Positions 1-8,155 of a stretch of 64,000 nucleotides of DNA are shown one piece after another; the stretch's first letter is position 1, and each line of letters opens with the position of its first letter. The notes under the pieces are model-generated. The model saw only the letters and a program-made list of their open reading frames with translations. It made no database searches and was not told the DNA's origin. Source of the stretch: CAYMAZ01 sp964388575 (GTDB lineage: Bacteria > Bacteroidota > Bacteroidia > Bacteroidales > DTU049); NCBI GenBank assembly GCA_964388575.1, contig CAYMAZ010000009.1:1-64000 (forward strand), written 5' to 3'. The position numbers and the translations under genes were made by a program.

Positions 1-2
1 CG

Positions 3-1172
3 CTGATGGTGATGAACGAGCAGGAATATACCAAGCACTATTTTATTGAGGGCGAACGTGTGTGCAGTAAGATCGGGGGTGGGTTTAAAGTTGCGCCGAG
101 AAATCCCAGTCACGAACATCTTGAATTTATTGAAGGCGATGCCCAATCTCTTGGGTCGTTGTTGCAGGAATTTGTTTATATTAATTTCAATTGTGCAGGA
201 TTTAGCGGAACAATTCATTTAGATCTTGGATTTGAATCAATCCATGACGGCGATGATCCCGAATATTTGCAATACTTCTACCACCCCGATCATTTGGGCA
301 GCAGCAGTTTTATCACCGACGCAGCGGGCCTGGCAGAGCAGCATATTCAATATTTGCCGTTTGGGGAGTTGTTTGTAAGCCAGCGAAACACCAGTTTCGA
401 CAGCAGATATAAGTTTACGGCAAAAGAATTGGATAACGAAACGAATTATACGTACTTTGGAGCGAGGTATTATGATTCGGATATAAGTATTTGGTTGAGT
501 GTGGATCCGTTGGCAGCAAAATATCCAGAAATATCCCCATATAATTATTGTGGGTTCAATCCATTAATTTTTATTGATCCAAATGGAAAAGAAAAAATTA
601 TTGCATTTGATGAGAAAAAGCAAGAAAATCAAACATTAATCTCTGCTGCAAGAAAATACAAAGACGATAATGCGATACATATTTTTTCTCATGGAAATAC
701 CGAAGGTATAAAAGCAGTTATGAACGGAAAAACATACCAGATTGCTACGCCTGAAAAATTAGATGATTTTTTGTCAAATTATAGTGAAACATGGCAAAAC
801 AAAAATGAAGGTGAAAAAGTTGTAATTGTATTTCACTCCTGTAGTACTGGGAAAGATAAAAACGATGGGTCTAAATCTTTTGCCAAAAAAGTTTCAGAAT
901 CACCTCTTTTTAATGATGCTATAATAATTGCACCGAATGATAGAGTTTATGCTTCTGAAAATGGAGAATCAGGTGTATACAAACCAATGTTTGTTGATAA
1001 AGAAGGAAATTATCTAAGAAATAATAATGGACAAATAATAAGCAAGCAAAGATCAAATCAAATAGGCTCTTGGAGAGTATTTTTTGAGGGAAATGAAATA
1101 GCAAAATTAAAGGGAGATTGGAAACCTAAGGCAAACCCAGCCTCAAGTGAAATATTTAATAAAATCCAATAA
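3..1172 (+). CDS. Rhs/YD-repeat toxin, C-terminal part with caspase-like tip (5' partial)
   Basis: The reading frame is open to the left window edge, so the true start lies upstream. The visible N-terminus (TKHYFIEGERVCSKIGGG) is typical of the last YD repeats. Next comes the Rhs-associated core: YHPDHLGSSSFITD, then FTAKELDNETNYTYFGARYYD, ending at the boundary motif PLIFIDPNG (about residue 190, counting ATG 6 as 1). The last ~195 residues are AT-rich variable tip. They hold a hydrophobic strand ending in SHG (His229) and a second strand ending in FHSCSTG (Cys279), the His-Gly/Cys arrangement of caspase/CHAT/gingipain-fold (clan CD) peptidases. Rhs shells normally encapsulate and release such tips as toxins; protease activity is inferred. 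A small lipoprotein-like ORF starts 3 bp downstream, where an immunity gene is expected. Confidence 0.85.
   Translation: MMVMNEQEYTKHYFIEGERVCSKIGGGFKVAPRNPSHEHLEFIEGDAQSLGSLLQEFVYINFNCAGFSGTIHLDLGFESIHDGDDPEYLQYFYHPDHLGSSSFITDAAGLAEQHIQYLPFGELFVSQRNTSFDSRYKFTAKELDNETNYTYFGARYYDSDISIWLSVDPLAAKYPEISPYNYCGFNPLIFIDPNGKEKIIAFDEKKQENQTLISAARKYKDDNAIHIFSHGNTEGIKAVMNGKTYQIATPEKLDDFLSNYSETWQNKNEGEKVVIVFHSCSTGKDKNDGSKSFAKKVSESPLFNDAIIIAPNDRVYASENGESGVYKPMFVDKEGNYLRNNNGQIISKQRSNQIGSWRVFFEGNEIAKLKGDWKPKANPASSEIFNKIQ
438..484 (+). repeat. 47-bp Rhs core repeat, copy 1
   Basis: This 47-bp block encodes ETNYTYFGARYYDSD and is identical, by direct reading, to 1666-1712. It lies in the conserved Rhs core just before the variable tip, so it is a natural homology arm for exchanging C-terminal tips. 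Confidence 0.9.
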
Positions 1173-1175
1173 AAT

Positions 1176-1652
1176 ATGAAAACTTTAGCATCAATATTTT
1201 TTTTAACATTGTTTATAGGCTGTAACAATGCAAAATATAATGAAGATAACATGCAAAATTCAGGGAGTAATGATATATCAATGAATCATGTAACTGAAAG
1301 CAAAAGCAATTTGACTCAATCAATTATTAAACATGGTGATACAATTGCATATAGTTCATTAAATACTTTTTTCATGGACGAGCCTTATACAGAAGAATTT
1401 CTATTTTATGCTTTGATAATGGCCAATATGTACAAATACCCTCAAGCGTACTATGATGTTTATTTTTACTTAACAATACTATTTACTTCTGATATAAATC
1501 AAATAGATGAAGAAACCGCAAAGATGGCCATTAAATATTTAATAATAGCAGCTGAATTAGGCCATCATCAAGCTATAGAGGAGGTAAAAAAATATAATAT
1601 TAATTCGTTTGAAAATCCAAAAAATCAACTTCTAAGGATTTATGCTGAATAG
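1176..1652 (+). CDS. Small probable lipoprotein, candidate immunity protein
   Basis: 158 residues with a short hydrophobic signal ending in FIGC (Cys16), a weak lipobox, so probably anchored in the envelope. The C-terminal third contains MAIKYLIIAAELGHHQAI, which resembles one Sel1-type helical repeat. It begins 3 bp after the Rhs stop codon, the position of an immunity gene in polymorphic toxin loci. No family is recognised with certainty. An immunity role against the caspase-like tip is inferred from position only. An envelope location would mean protection outside the cytoplasm, which is unusual but known for some Bacteroidota toxins. Its last 11 bases overlap the start of the next reading frame. 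Confidence 0.7.
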   Translation: MKTLASIFFLTLFIGCNNAKYNEDNMQNSGSNDISMNHVTESKSNLTQSIIKHGDTIAYSSLNTFFMDEPYTEEFLFYALIMANMYKYPQAYYDVYFYLTILFTSDINQIDEETAKMAIKYLIIAAELGHHQAIEEVKKYNINSFENPKNQLLRIYAE

Positions 1653-2454
1653 AAATTTTGTTAATGAAACGAATTATACGTACTTTGGAGCGAGGTATTA
1701 TGATTCGGATATCTCGATATGGTTGAGTGTTGATCCAATGGCACAGGAGCGCAGTTGGCTCTCACCCTACAATTACTGCCAGCTGAATCCTGTGGGGCGG
1801 ATTGACCCGACGGGGGCGCTGGATGATTGGTATAGAAATGAAGCTGGAGAAATTGTTTACGATGAAAGTATTAGACATCAAGTCGATTTTAATAAATCGG
1901 GAATTAAGGGTACATACTTGGGAAAAACACATCAACAGGATAACAAGTATTATAGTCTTTTTGGAGAAATTAAAGATTTAAAAACAACAGAGGGGAAACT
2001 GTATCAGAAATTGGATGAAGCTCTTTCGAATCATGCATATTATATCAATAGAATGAGCTCATGGAGAGAATCTGACAATCCTGATGAAGATTTAATGCCT
2101 CAAGAGAGAAAAACAAATTTTGATATTGGGAAAAAATTTAATAAAGATAAATTTGGTATGTCAACGAATAATATTACCAGCTTTGATTATTATGGAACAC
2201 AGGGTTACTATTTCAATTACGAAGATAAAGAAGCTCTAATTGGTATTTTAGACTGGAATAATACTGGCAAATACTCATCAAACAAACACCGTGGAGAATT
2301 ATATCCATTTAAAGGGGGATATAATGTTTTTATCAGATCAAGTAAACCAGGTTCATTTAGGTCAGATGTTAATGTGGTTATGTTAGTTTTTGATTCTCAG
2401 AGTAACAAATCAAATTTTATTGAAAAATGGAAAAAAGATTTTGTAGTAAAATAA
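1642..2454 (+). CDS. Orphan Rhs core/C-terminal toxin cassette
   Basis: 270 residues from the first ATG. Only the last ~45 residues of an Rhs core are present (ETNYTYFGARYYDSD to NPVGRIDPTGALDDWY). The rest is a ~210-residue variable tip starting with the common linker GEIVYDESIRHQ. There is no signal peptide, YD repeat or shell, so this is a displaced (orphan) tip rather than a complete toxin. It could be used only if recombination joined it to a full-length Rhs gene such as the one ending at 1172. I do not recognise the tip domain; it is rich in Tyr, Asn, Lys and Asp, with several WR/DWN/FDYY motifs. It is followed by an overlapping lipoprotein-like gene, as expected for a toxin/immunity pair. 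Translation from 1642 is uncertain. Confidence 0.7.
   Translation: MLNRNFVNETNYTYFGARYYDSDISIWLSVDPMAQERSWLSPYNYCQLNPVGRIDPTGALDDWYRNEAGEIVYDESIRHQVDFNKSGIKGTYLGKTHQQDNKYYSLFGEIKDLKTTEGKLYQKLDEALSNHAYYINRMSSWRESDNPDEDLMPQERKTNFDIGKKFNKDKFGMSTNNITSFDYYGTQGYYFNYEDKEALIGILDWNNTGKYSSNKHRGELYPFKGGYNVFIRSSKPGSFRSDVNVVMLVFDSQSNKSNFIEKWKKDFVVK
1666..1712 (+). repeat. 47-bp Rhs core repeat, copy 2
   Basis: Identical to 438-484. It marks the left boundary of the displaced second Rhs cassette. The sequence just before it (1642-1665) does not continue the Rhs core, so the cassette is cut off here. Confidence 0.9.
1728..1794 (+). repeat. 67-bp Rhs core repeat, copy 1
   Basis: 67 bp encoding VDPMAQERSWLSPYNYCQLN plus PV, identical to 3186-3252. 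It belongs to the second cassette. The full-length Rhs gene has a different sequence at this point (VDPLAAKYPEISPYNYCGFN), so at least two core lineages are mixed in the array. Confidence 0.9.
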
Positions 2455-3131
2455 TTAAAATTTCATTATATGTTTTCTTAGTTGTTACATTTGTATTGGA
2501 TGTTTCTTGCAAATCAAAACAATTTGTAAATAATAATAAATATCCATATCTGAATGAAATTTTGGAAACATATTTCTATGCAAATTTTTCTTATCCAGAA
2601 AACATGAATCAATTAATTGATTTTTTAAAAAAAGAGGGTTTTTTATCAAGTTTTGAAAAAGAGCTATTTCAATTTACAATTGAAAAAATCGAAGAAGACA
2701 TTGAAAATTATTCAATCATATTGACGGAAAACGATATTCAAATTTATCACAAAGAATATTTGTTTTATGAAGAGCCAAAACAAGATGCTTGCATTTTATT
2801 TAAAAATAATTGGATTTACTCTTATCAAAGATTCATTTTTGTTGACTCATTAGGGAACAACATAAGAAATTATGATTATCTTTCAGAAGAATTGATGATA
2901 AATGAAAACTTAATAGGTAAAATTTTTGAAAATTTCAAATATTACGAAGACAGCACTATTGTATATCAGATAATCCGATTTGAAAGAAATAGTGAAATAA
3001 CAGATTTTTGTGATCCAGAAAACCACCTATTAACCAGTAGATATTTTCAAGAAATTCAGGTTTATTTAGAAATATTTGCAGAAAAACACAATTTATTAAA
3101 AATTATCCATGCAGTTCCTGTTAAATACTGA
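2427..3131 (+). CDS. Lipoprotein-like protein, candidate immunity for orphan cassette
   Basis: 234 residues beginning inside the 3' end of the orphan toxin frame (28-bp overlap). A basic then hydrophobic leader (KIIKISLYVFLVVTFVL) ends in DVSC, so export is likely, though the residue at -3 makes the lipobox non-standard. The remainder is very AT-rich, with many Lys, Glu, Asn, Tyr and Phe, and matches no family I know. Its position suggests it is the cognate immunity protein of the cassette before it. As with the first pair, the partner is predicted to be exported rather than cytoplasmic. The function is inference from context. Confidence 0.65.
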   Translation: MEKRFCSKIIKISLYVFLVVTFVLDVSCKSKQFVNNNKYPYLNEILETYFYANFSYPENMNQLIDFLKKEGFLSSFEKELFQFTIEKIEEDIENYSIILTENDIQIYHKEYLFYEEPKQDACILFKNNWIYSYQRFIFVDSLGNNIRNYDYLSEELMINENLIGKIFENFKYYEDSTIVYQIIRFERNSEITDFCDPENHLLTSRYFQEIQVYLEIFAEKHNLLKIIHAVPVKY

Positions 3132-3144
3132 ATATAAAACTCAT

Positions 3145-3252
3145 AATGCACGATATTATGATAGTGATGTGAGTATTTGGCTTTCTGTTGATCCAATGGC
3201 ACAGGAGCGCAGTTGGCTCTCACCCTACAATTACTGCCAGCTGAATCCTGTG
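3145..3252 (+). pseudogene. Third Rhs core remnant
   Basis: About 36 codons of Rhs core (NARYYDSDVSIWLSVDPMAQ up to QLNPV) survive between the candidate immunity gene and the tRNA gene. At 3253 the core gives way abruptly to unrelated AT-rich sequence, before any DPxG boundary or toxin tip. The open frame runs on into the tRNA, which shows it is not a functional gene. It looks like the scar of a lost or truncated cassette. Confidence 0.75.
3186..3252 (+). repeat. 67-bp Rhs core repeat, copy 2
   Basis: Identical to 1728-1794. The identity stops at 3252, where the remnant is truncated. Recombination between the copies would delete the second cassette's tip and its immunity gene. Confidence 0.9.
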
Positions 3253-3341
3253 ATATTGAAATTTCAACTTTTCTATTATAAATTTTTTTGTAATTTTGCA
3301 CTTCGAAAAACAGCAGAGTTTTGTTTTTCACATAATCAAAC

Positions 3342-3415
3342 GGTTCCGTAGCTCAGCTGGATAGAGCAACAGCCTTCTAAGCTGTGGGTCATTGGTTCGA
3401 ATCCAATCGGAATCG
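3342..3415 (+). tRNA. tRNA-Arg (anticodon TCT)
   Basis: A 74-base cloverleaf. The acceptor arm GGTTCCG pairs with CGGAATC (one G-U), followed by D arm GCTC..GAGC, anticodon stem ACAGC/GCTGT with loop CTTCTAA (anticodon TCT at 3376-3378, reading AGA/AGG), and T arm ATTGG-TTCGAAT-CCAAT. The discriminator base is G, and CCA is not encoded. It lies directly downstream of the Rhs array, and a hairpin terminator follows. Confidence 0.95.
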
Positions 3416-3418
3416 CAG

Positions 3419-3444
3419 AAAAATCCTCAATTGAGGATTTTTTT
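3419..3444 (+). terminator. Rho-independent terminator after tRNA-Arg
   Basis: AAATCCTC, loop AATT, GAGGATTT, then a T run. The hairpin is symmetrical with A on one side and T on the other. It can therefore also serve the convergent amidohydrolase gene, whose stop codon lies at its edge. Confidence 0.85.
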
Positions 3445-4630
3445 ATTTTTGCACTCCCTCAAAAACACAAGCAGCAAGTGTTTTAATGCCGGTCACAAAC
3501 ACATCATTATGCACGTCGAACAGGGGTGTATGCAGGTATCTGACTGTATCATTGCCCGGATTGCCAGCGCCAAGCCTGATGTAACACGCCGGAACCTGTG
3601 CTGTATAATATGCAAAATCATCTGCAGTCATTCTGAGAGGTAACTCATGAATTTTTGACTTCCCAAGGATTTCTGTTACTGCATTTTTCATAATCTGAGT
3701 TAACTCGGGATTATTTTTAAGCACCGGATAACCACTGACGATCTTCATATCGGCAACAACATCGGCAGTTGCTGCAGAATGCAGTGAAATATCCTGAATC
3801 AGGCCATGTGCTTTTTGTCGCCACTGCTCATCAAATGTTCTGAATGTGCCCTCAATTTCAACCACATCAGGGATTACATTCGTTCTGCCGTTTGCAATAA
3901 ATTTTCCGAAACTGAGCACAGAAGGTATCTCAGGTGAAGCTCTCCGGCTGATGACCTGCTGCATGGATGTAATGATCTGAGCTGCACAGACAACGGGATC
4001 ATTCAGCAGGTGAGGCATGGCGGCATGCCCGCCTTTTCCGATCAGGGTCAGATAAATTTCATCACTTGAAGCCATATAAATCCCTGATCTGAAACCCACA
4101 AATCCGGCTTTCATTTCAGGAAGAACATGTATGCCAAGCATATAGTTCACGTCAGGATCTTTCAGTACTCCCTGCTCAATCATTTGGGAAGCACCACCGG
4201 GCAGCGTTTCTTCAGATGGCTGAAAAATCAGTTTTACACTTACCGGCAGATCTGAACGATGCTTAAATAAAAGTTCAGCCAAAGCGAGGACAATACCCAT
4301 ATGGACATCATGACCGCAAGCATGCATCACACCCTGGTTTTCTGAAGCATAATCCACATCATTTGCTTCTTCTATGGGCAAAGCGTCCATTTCTGCTCTG
4401 ATACCCACGACTCTTTCAGTGTCTTTTCCCGGGATATGTGCAGCAATTCCATAATTGGAAAAATTTTTAATGTCATGTATACCTATTTCCCTGAGAATCT
4501 GCTCTATGTATTGTGATGTATTCTTCTCCCTTCCGGACAATTCAGGATGTTTATGAAGGAAACTTCTGTATGTGATTGCCTTTTCTGACAATTCAGAAAA
4601 ATCATGTTCTGGTATTTTGTTCAATTTCAT
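3443..4630 (-). CDS. M20D family amidohydrolase
   Basis: 395 residues, the normal length for M20D metallopeptidases (hippurate hydrolase, N-acyl-amino-acid amidohydrolase, IAA-amino acid hydrolase type). Visible motifs are GIRAEMDALP (76-85), the metal site MHACGHDVHMG with Cys105 and His107, QPSEE with metal-binding Glu at 140-141, the dimerisation-domain motif GKGGHAAMPH, and a late TADDFAYY motif. It has no signal peptide, so it should be cytoplasmic and cleave an acyl group from an N-acylated amino acid or dipeptide. Substrate cannot be read from the sequence. It lies 4 bp downstream of the propeller/barrel gene on the same strand and is probably co-transcribed with it. Confidence 0.9.
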   Translation of the reverse strand: MKLNKIPEHDFSELSEKAITYRSFLHKHPELSGREKNTSQYIEQILREIGIHDIKNFSNYGIAAHIPGKDTERVVGIRAEMDALPIEEANDVDYASENQGVMHACGHDVHMGIVLALAELLFKHRSDLPVSVKLIFQPSEETLPGGASQMIEQGVLKDPDVNYMLGIHVLPEMKAGFVGFRSGIYMASSDEIYLTLIGKGGHAAMPHLLNDPVVCAAQIITSMQQVISRRASPEIPSVLSFGKFIANGRTNVIPDVVEIEGTFRTFDEQWRQKAHGLIQDISLHSAATADVVADMKIVSGYPVLKNNPELTQIMKNAVTEILGKSKIHELPLRMTADDFAYYTAQVPACYIRLGAGNPGNDTVRYLHTPLFDVHNDVFVTGIKTLAACVFEGVQK

Positions 4631-4634
4631 GCTT

Positions 4635-7600
4635 TTAAAAATCCAGGCTTAATGAAAGATAAATTATTGGCTTCTTAACTTTACCATCCTCAACACCCCA
4701 TGCCAGATCTGTTTTTACAAAATAACCCAGTAGTTTTGTGCGGAGGCCTGTTCCAAAACCGCCAACTATTGGATTTTTCTGACGTCTGACAACAATGGTG
4801 AGCGTATTTGTGTTGATTACGTGGATAAATAAACTGTTATCTTCAGAAAATGGATTCCAGCCTTCCCAGGCAGTTCCGATATCCCCGAAACCAACAATCT
4901 GAAAGTTTTTGAGAAATTCAGATCTCAGAGGACGATTCAGAAAATAACTGAAGACAGGCAGTCTCAATTCCGAATTGATCACTGCAAAATTATTTCCGTT
5001 TCGGATATTTTGCTCAAAGCCTCTCATATTTGAGGCCAGAGCCTGAAAAGCATAGTTCTGATCATATGAGATGTTGATATCATAATTGAATCTGGGCAAC
5101 AGCCAATTGTCAACTCCGCCGAGATAATAGATCAGTTTGCTGTTTCCCATGGAAGTGCTTGCTGCAATCCTGTTGGCAAAAATGAAATTCTTGTGAATCT
5201 TGGTATAATGCCTGTAGTCAAAACCAAACACAACCAGATTTTTTTGCTCTTTGGAAATCAATTGCATGTATTCTGCCCAGAACTTCCATCTTTGTCCGTA
5301 GTAAATATTCAGTTGCGGATTGCGAGTATTGTCAAAAACCAGTTCAGTTTTAGCTCCTCCCCAATATTCATTCTCGTCAGGGCGAAGAAGATTCTGATAG
5401 TCAATGGCCAAATAATTTGATTTGTCCTGCCTTGCCATAAGTGAAGTCCTGAGTGAAAGCACATTGTTAAACGGATACTGGAGCATATAATGCAGTGTGT
5501 TTTGCTTGTGTTTAATGACACTTACATTTGTAAACAGATCATAATTCTGGTGATGAAAAATCCATTGTTTATCAAGTCTTCCCTTAAAGTTTTCAAAACC
5601 GATAAAATATTCGTTGTTCCTCAAATTAAATGAGAGCCTGAGCCCCCCAACCAATCTGTAATCTTCAAGCAGGTCGTTGATCCCGAGTTTGAAAAAAGCA
5701 TTGAGGCCGGGGCCAAGGAAGATGGGTCCCGGTCCCATAAACTGCTGATATGTTGTATTGAGAAAGCTGTAATCCAACTGGCTGACAAGTTGATTGACAG
5801 AATATTCAACATCATAGTTTCGCTGGTAGGGAAGAACGAATGCAGGCAGTGAGTCATTTTTGGTAATGACCGAATCCAATGCTGTCGTATCTGATGATAC
5901 TCCCTTTCTGTAACCCCGGAATATGTAATTATCAATGTTGACTTGTGCACTGTCAGCAGGTCCGATCTGATAAGATTGTCTTATAACTGTAGTATCAATG
6001 ATGGGAACAGGCTCAGAAATTACAGGAGACAGAACAGGTTCGTTTCTGTAATGTGTGTTTTCGGGTTCAATGCCTTCATTTTCCAGAAATTCATCTTTAT
6101 CAAGCACATACACATGCCAGGCATTTTTGTTGTATATCATTTCTGACATGACTTTTCCGGAAAAATGAAAATCATGAAACTGAATATTGGCAGGATAATC
6201 TGTCACAGGGTCAAAAGTTGCAAAATATCTGTAATGCACAATCGTATCAACATGACTGATACTACTGTCGATTTCCGCAACATATCGGTTCATAATTCCG
6301 TTCCGGTCACTTAGAAACTGAAGCTTTTCATTTACAAGCGGTAAGGGATGAAAAGCATTTCCTGTCTTCAGGTTTGTCACTCTCCATAGGATAGGTGACT
6401 TCGTTTGTGTGTTGTAGAGGAAGATATTAAAGTTCTCTGATTTTTCCGGAGTAAAAGCATAATCTCTCAGATAAGTCTCCTTATCGAAAACAATGGTATC
6501 ATTGACTCTGTTTGATGAAAAAGCAATATATTTCCCATTGTGGACAAATACAGGATGAAGGTCGTCAAAAACATCTTTTGTGATGCGTTCAAAGGTGCGT
6601 GAAGCAAGCTGATATAGAAAAATGTCAGACTGACCATTATCTGTTGCAGATATGAGTAATGACAATCCGTCCGGAGCATAACTCATACTGTGAATTTTGT
6701 CCACACCGAAAACCGACTGGCGTTCTAGTGTTCCTGTTTCAGGGAAATAATAGTATAAATGTTTTAATCCTTTTCTTTCAACCAGAAAAGCCAGCAATTC
6801 ACCACCAGGATGCCAAGCCAGCAGCGGATATGAAAAATCCTGATCGTCATCAATCCGGTATCCCATACTGAAGATTTTTTTTCGTTTACCGCTGTTCAAG
6901 TCTGAAAGATATAAGATTTTTTTATTTTGTCTGTCAACTGAATAGGCAAACTTCATTCCCTGAGGATGCACAACAACATTTTGAAGTACCCCATCTTTGG
7001 GCATTTTTACAGCGATTTTATTGTCATCCGGGGGCAACGCCCTGTTTTCTGTTTCCTGTTGATATTTGGAAATGTAATGTGTATACCATTCCCGCGAAAA
7101 ATTTTTAAAGGACATCCCGGTATAATAAAGAAACCCACTTTCAAGGCTTCTTGTAATTTTGGTAAGATAGACAATGTTCGTTACAGCCTGTTCTCCGTAT
7201 GTGTCTTTCAGATATTTCCAGATCGAATGTCCGGCAATGATCGCATCCTGCCCGCTGAGATTGTTAAACTTCAGATAATTGCCATAAAGAAAACCATTAC
7301 GAGCAATGTTGTCTAGTTCTGTGCTCCAGTCTTCAGAGACATAGCTGATGAGTCCTTTCACATACCAGTCAGGTAAAAACAATAATGCTGAATTTTTTAT
7401 ATTGGCACCAAGTTCTTCACCGTAAACCATCTGGTTGATAAGAACAGTGGCAATTCCGATTCTGATTTGTTTTTCAAAATCTCTGTAGTTCCCGTTAAAG
7501 TACAAAATAACTGTGGATCCAATAACCTGAGTTACTCCCCCAACATTGTAAGTGTTTTCATTAATCAGTCCAATATTACTTTCTTTCATATCGGACATTG

Positions 7601-7895
7601 AATTATAGATGATAAACTGCAGCTTTGATGTGAGATAATATTCTATCCTGGTCTGTAGTTCGGGTAAAATCTTTTCTGCATATTTGGCAGTATTAATTGC
7701 CAGTTCTTTCCCATTCTGGTAGAAATACGTGTCAAATTTCTCAAAACGATAATGTGACCATATTTTTTCAGTACTATACTGCACCCTGTTTTTTCCGAAA
7801 GTCATTTGAAAACCATTGTAGAATTGTCCGAATGAATTGGAAATCAAACCGGAGATCAGGAAAAGAGACAATACAATGTTTCGGACAGGCTTCAT
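4635..7895 (-). CDS. PD40 propeller fused to outer-membrane barrel-like domain
   Basis: I chose the ATG at 7895 because MKPVRNIVLSLFLISGLISN followed by SFGQ is a clean signal peptide; an ATG 18 bases upstream (7913) is possible. After an N-terminal ~280-residue part with peptidase-like helical sequence (AIIAGHSIWKYL), there are TolB/WD40-like repeats at roughly 310-560 (for example FAYSVDRQNKKILYLSDLNS, HPVFVHNGKYIAFSSNR). The C-terminal ~400 residues have alternating aromatic strands with GxRLSF, ELRLPVFSYF and a final strand YLSLSLDF ending in Phe, as in Omp85/D15-type surface-antigen barrels. Proteins of this plan are common but poorly characterised in Bacteroidota; an envelope role is inferred. 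The M20D gene follows. Confidence 0.8.
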   Translation of the reverse strand: MKPVRNIVLSLFLISGLISNSFGQFYNGFQMTFGKNRVQYSTEKIWSHYRFEKFDTYFYQNGKELAINTAKYAEKILPELQTRIEYYLTSKLQFIIYNSMSDMKESNIGLINENTYNVGGVTQVIGSTVILYFNGNYRDFEKQIRIGIATVLINQMVYGEELGANIKNSALLFLPDWYVKGLISYVSEDWSTELDNIARNGFLYGNYLKFNNLSGQDAIIAGHSIWKYLKDTYGEQAVTNIVYLTKITRSLESGFLYYTGMSFKNFSREWYTHYISKYQQETENRALPPDDNKIAVKMPKDGVLQNVVVHPQGMKFAYSVDRQNKKILYLSDLNSGKRKKIFSMGYRIDDDQDFSYPLLAWHPGGELLAFLVERKGLKHLYYYFPETGTLERQSVFGVDKIHSMSYAPDGLSLLISATDNGQSDIFLYQLASRTFERITKDVFDDLHPVFVHNGKYIAFSSNRVNDTIVFDKETYLRDYAFTPEKSENFNIFLYNTQTKSPILWRVTNLKTGNAFHPLPLVNEKLQFLSDRNGIMNRYVAEIDSSISHVDTIVHYRYFATFDPVTDYPANIQFHDFHFSGKVMSEMIYNKNAWHVYVLDKDEFLENEGIEPENTHYRNEPVLSPVISEPVPIIDTTVIRQSYQIGPADSAQVNIDNYIFRGYRKGVSSDTTALDSVITKNDSLPAFVLPYQRNYDVEYSVNQLVSQLDYSFLNTTYQQFMGPGPIFLGPGLNAFFKLGINDLLEDYRLVGGLRLSFNLRNNEYFIGFENFKGRLDKQWIFHHQNYDLFTNVSVIKHKQNTLHYMLQYPFNNVLSLRTSLMARQDKSNYLAIDYQNLLRPDENEYWGGAKTELVFDNTRNPQLNIYYGQRWKFWAEYMQLISKEQKNLVVFGFDYRHYTKIHKNFIFANRIAASTSMGNSKLIYYLGGVDNWLLPRFNYDINISYDQNYAFQALASNMRGFEQNIRNGNNFAVINSELRLPVFSYFLNRPLRSEFLKNFQIVGFGDIGTAWEGWNPFSEDNSLFIHVINTNTLTIVVRRQKNPIVGGFGTGLRTKLLGYFVKTDLAWGVEDGKVKKPIIYLSLSLDF

Positions 7896-8155
7896 ACTAT
7901 TCAGAAAAAACATGTAAAAATAACTATTTTCTTTGAATCAGATTGTGTATGACGCTTAAAAAACTTCTGACTTCAACTGTCGGAGATGTACGTTTCTTTT
8001 GACACTGTCAAAACAGAAAACATTACTGGTATCAAACCTCAACTAAAAAGAAAAACATGAAGAACATAGAATTTTCCATGCATTCTGATTCATTACCTTA
8101 CTAACGATTCATTTATATACGAATTTTTCTCATATTACGTTAAGTTAACTAAATA

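Noticed and set aside
3253..3341. Attachment site or mobile element next to tRNA-Arg
   Set aside because: No integrase and no direct repeat of the tRNA 3' end were found in the window.
3109..3351. 80-residue ORF across the third Rhs core remnant and into the tRNA
   Set aside because: Only the core fragment is Rhs-like. The rest is filler and the tRNA 5' end, so it is treated as a remnant.
3392..3643. 83-residue ORF downstream of tRNA-Arg
   Set aside because: It starts inside the tRNA and runs antisense to the M20D amidohydrolase, with no recognisable protein.
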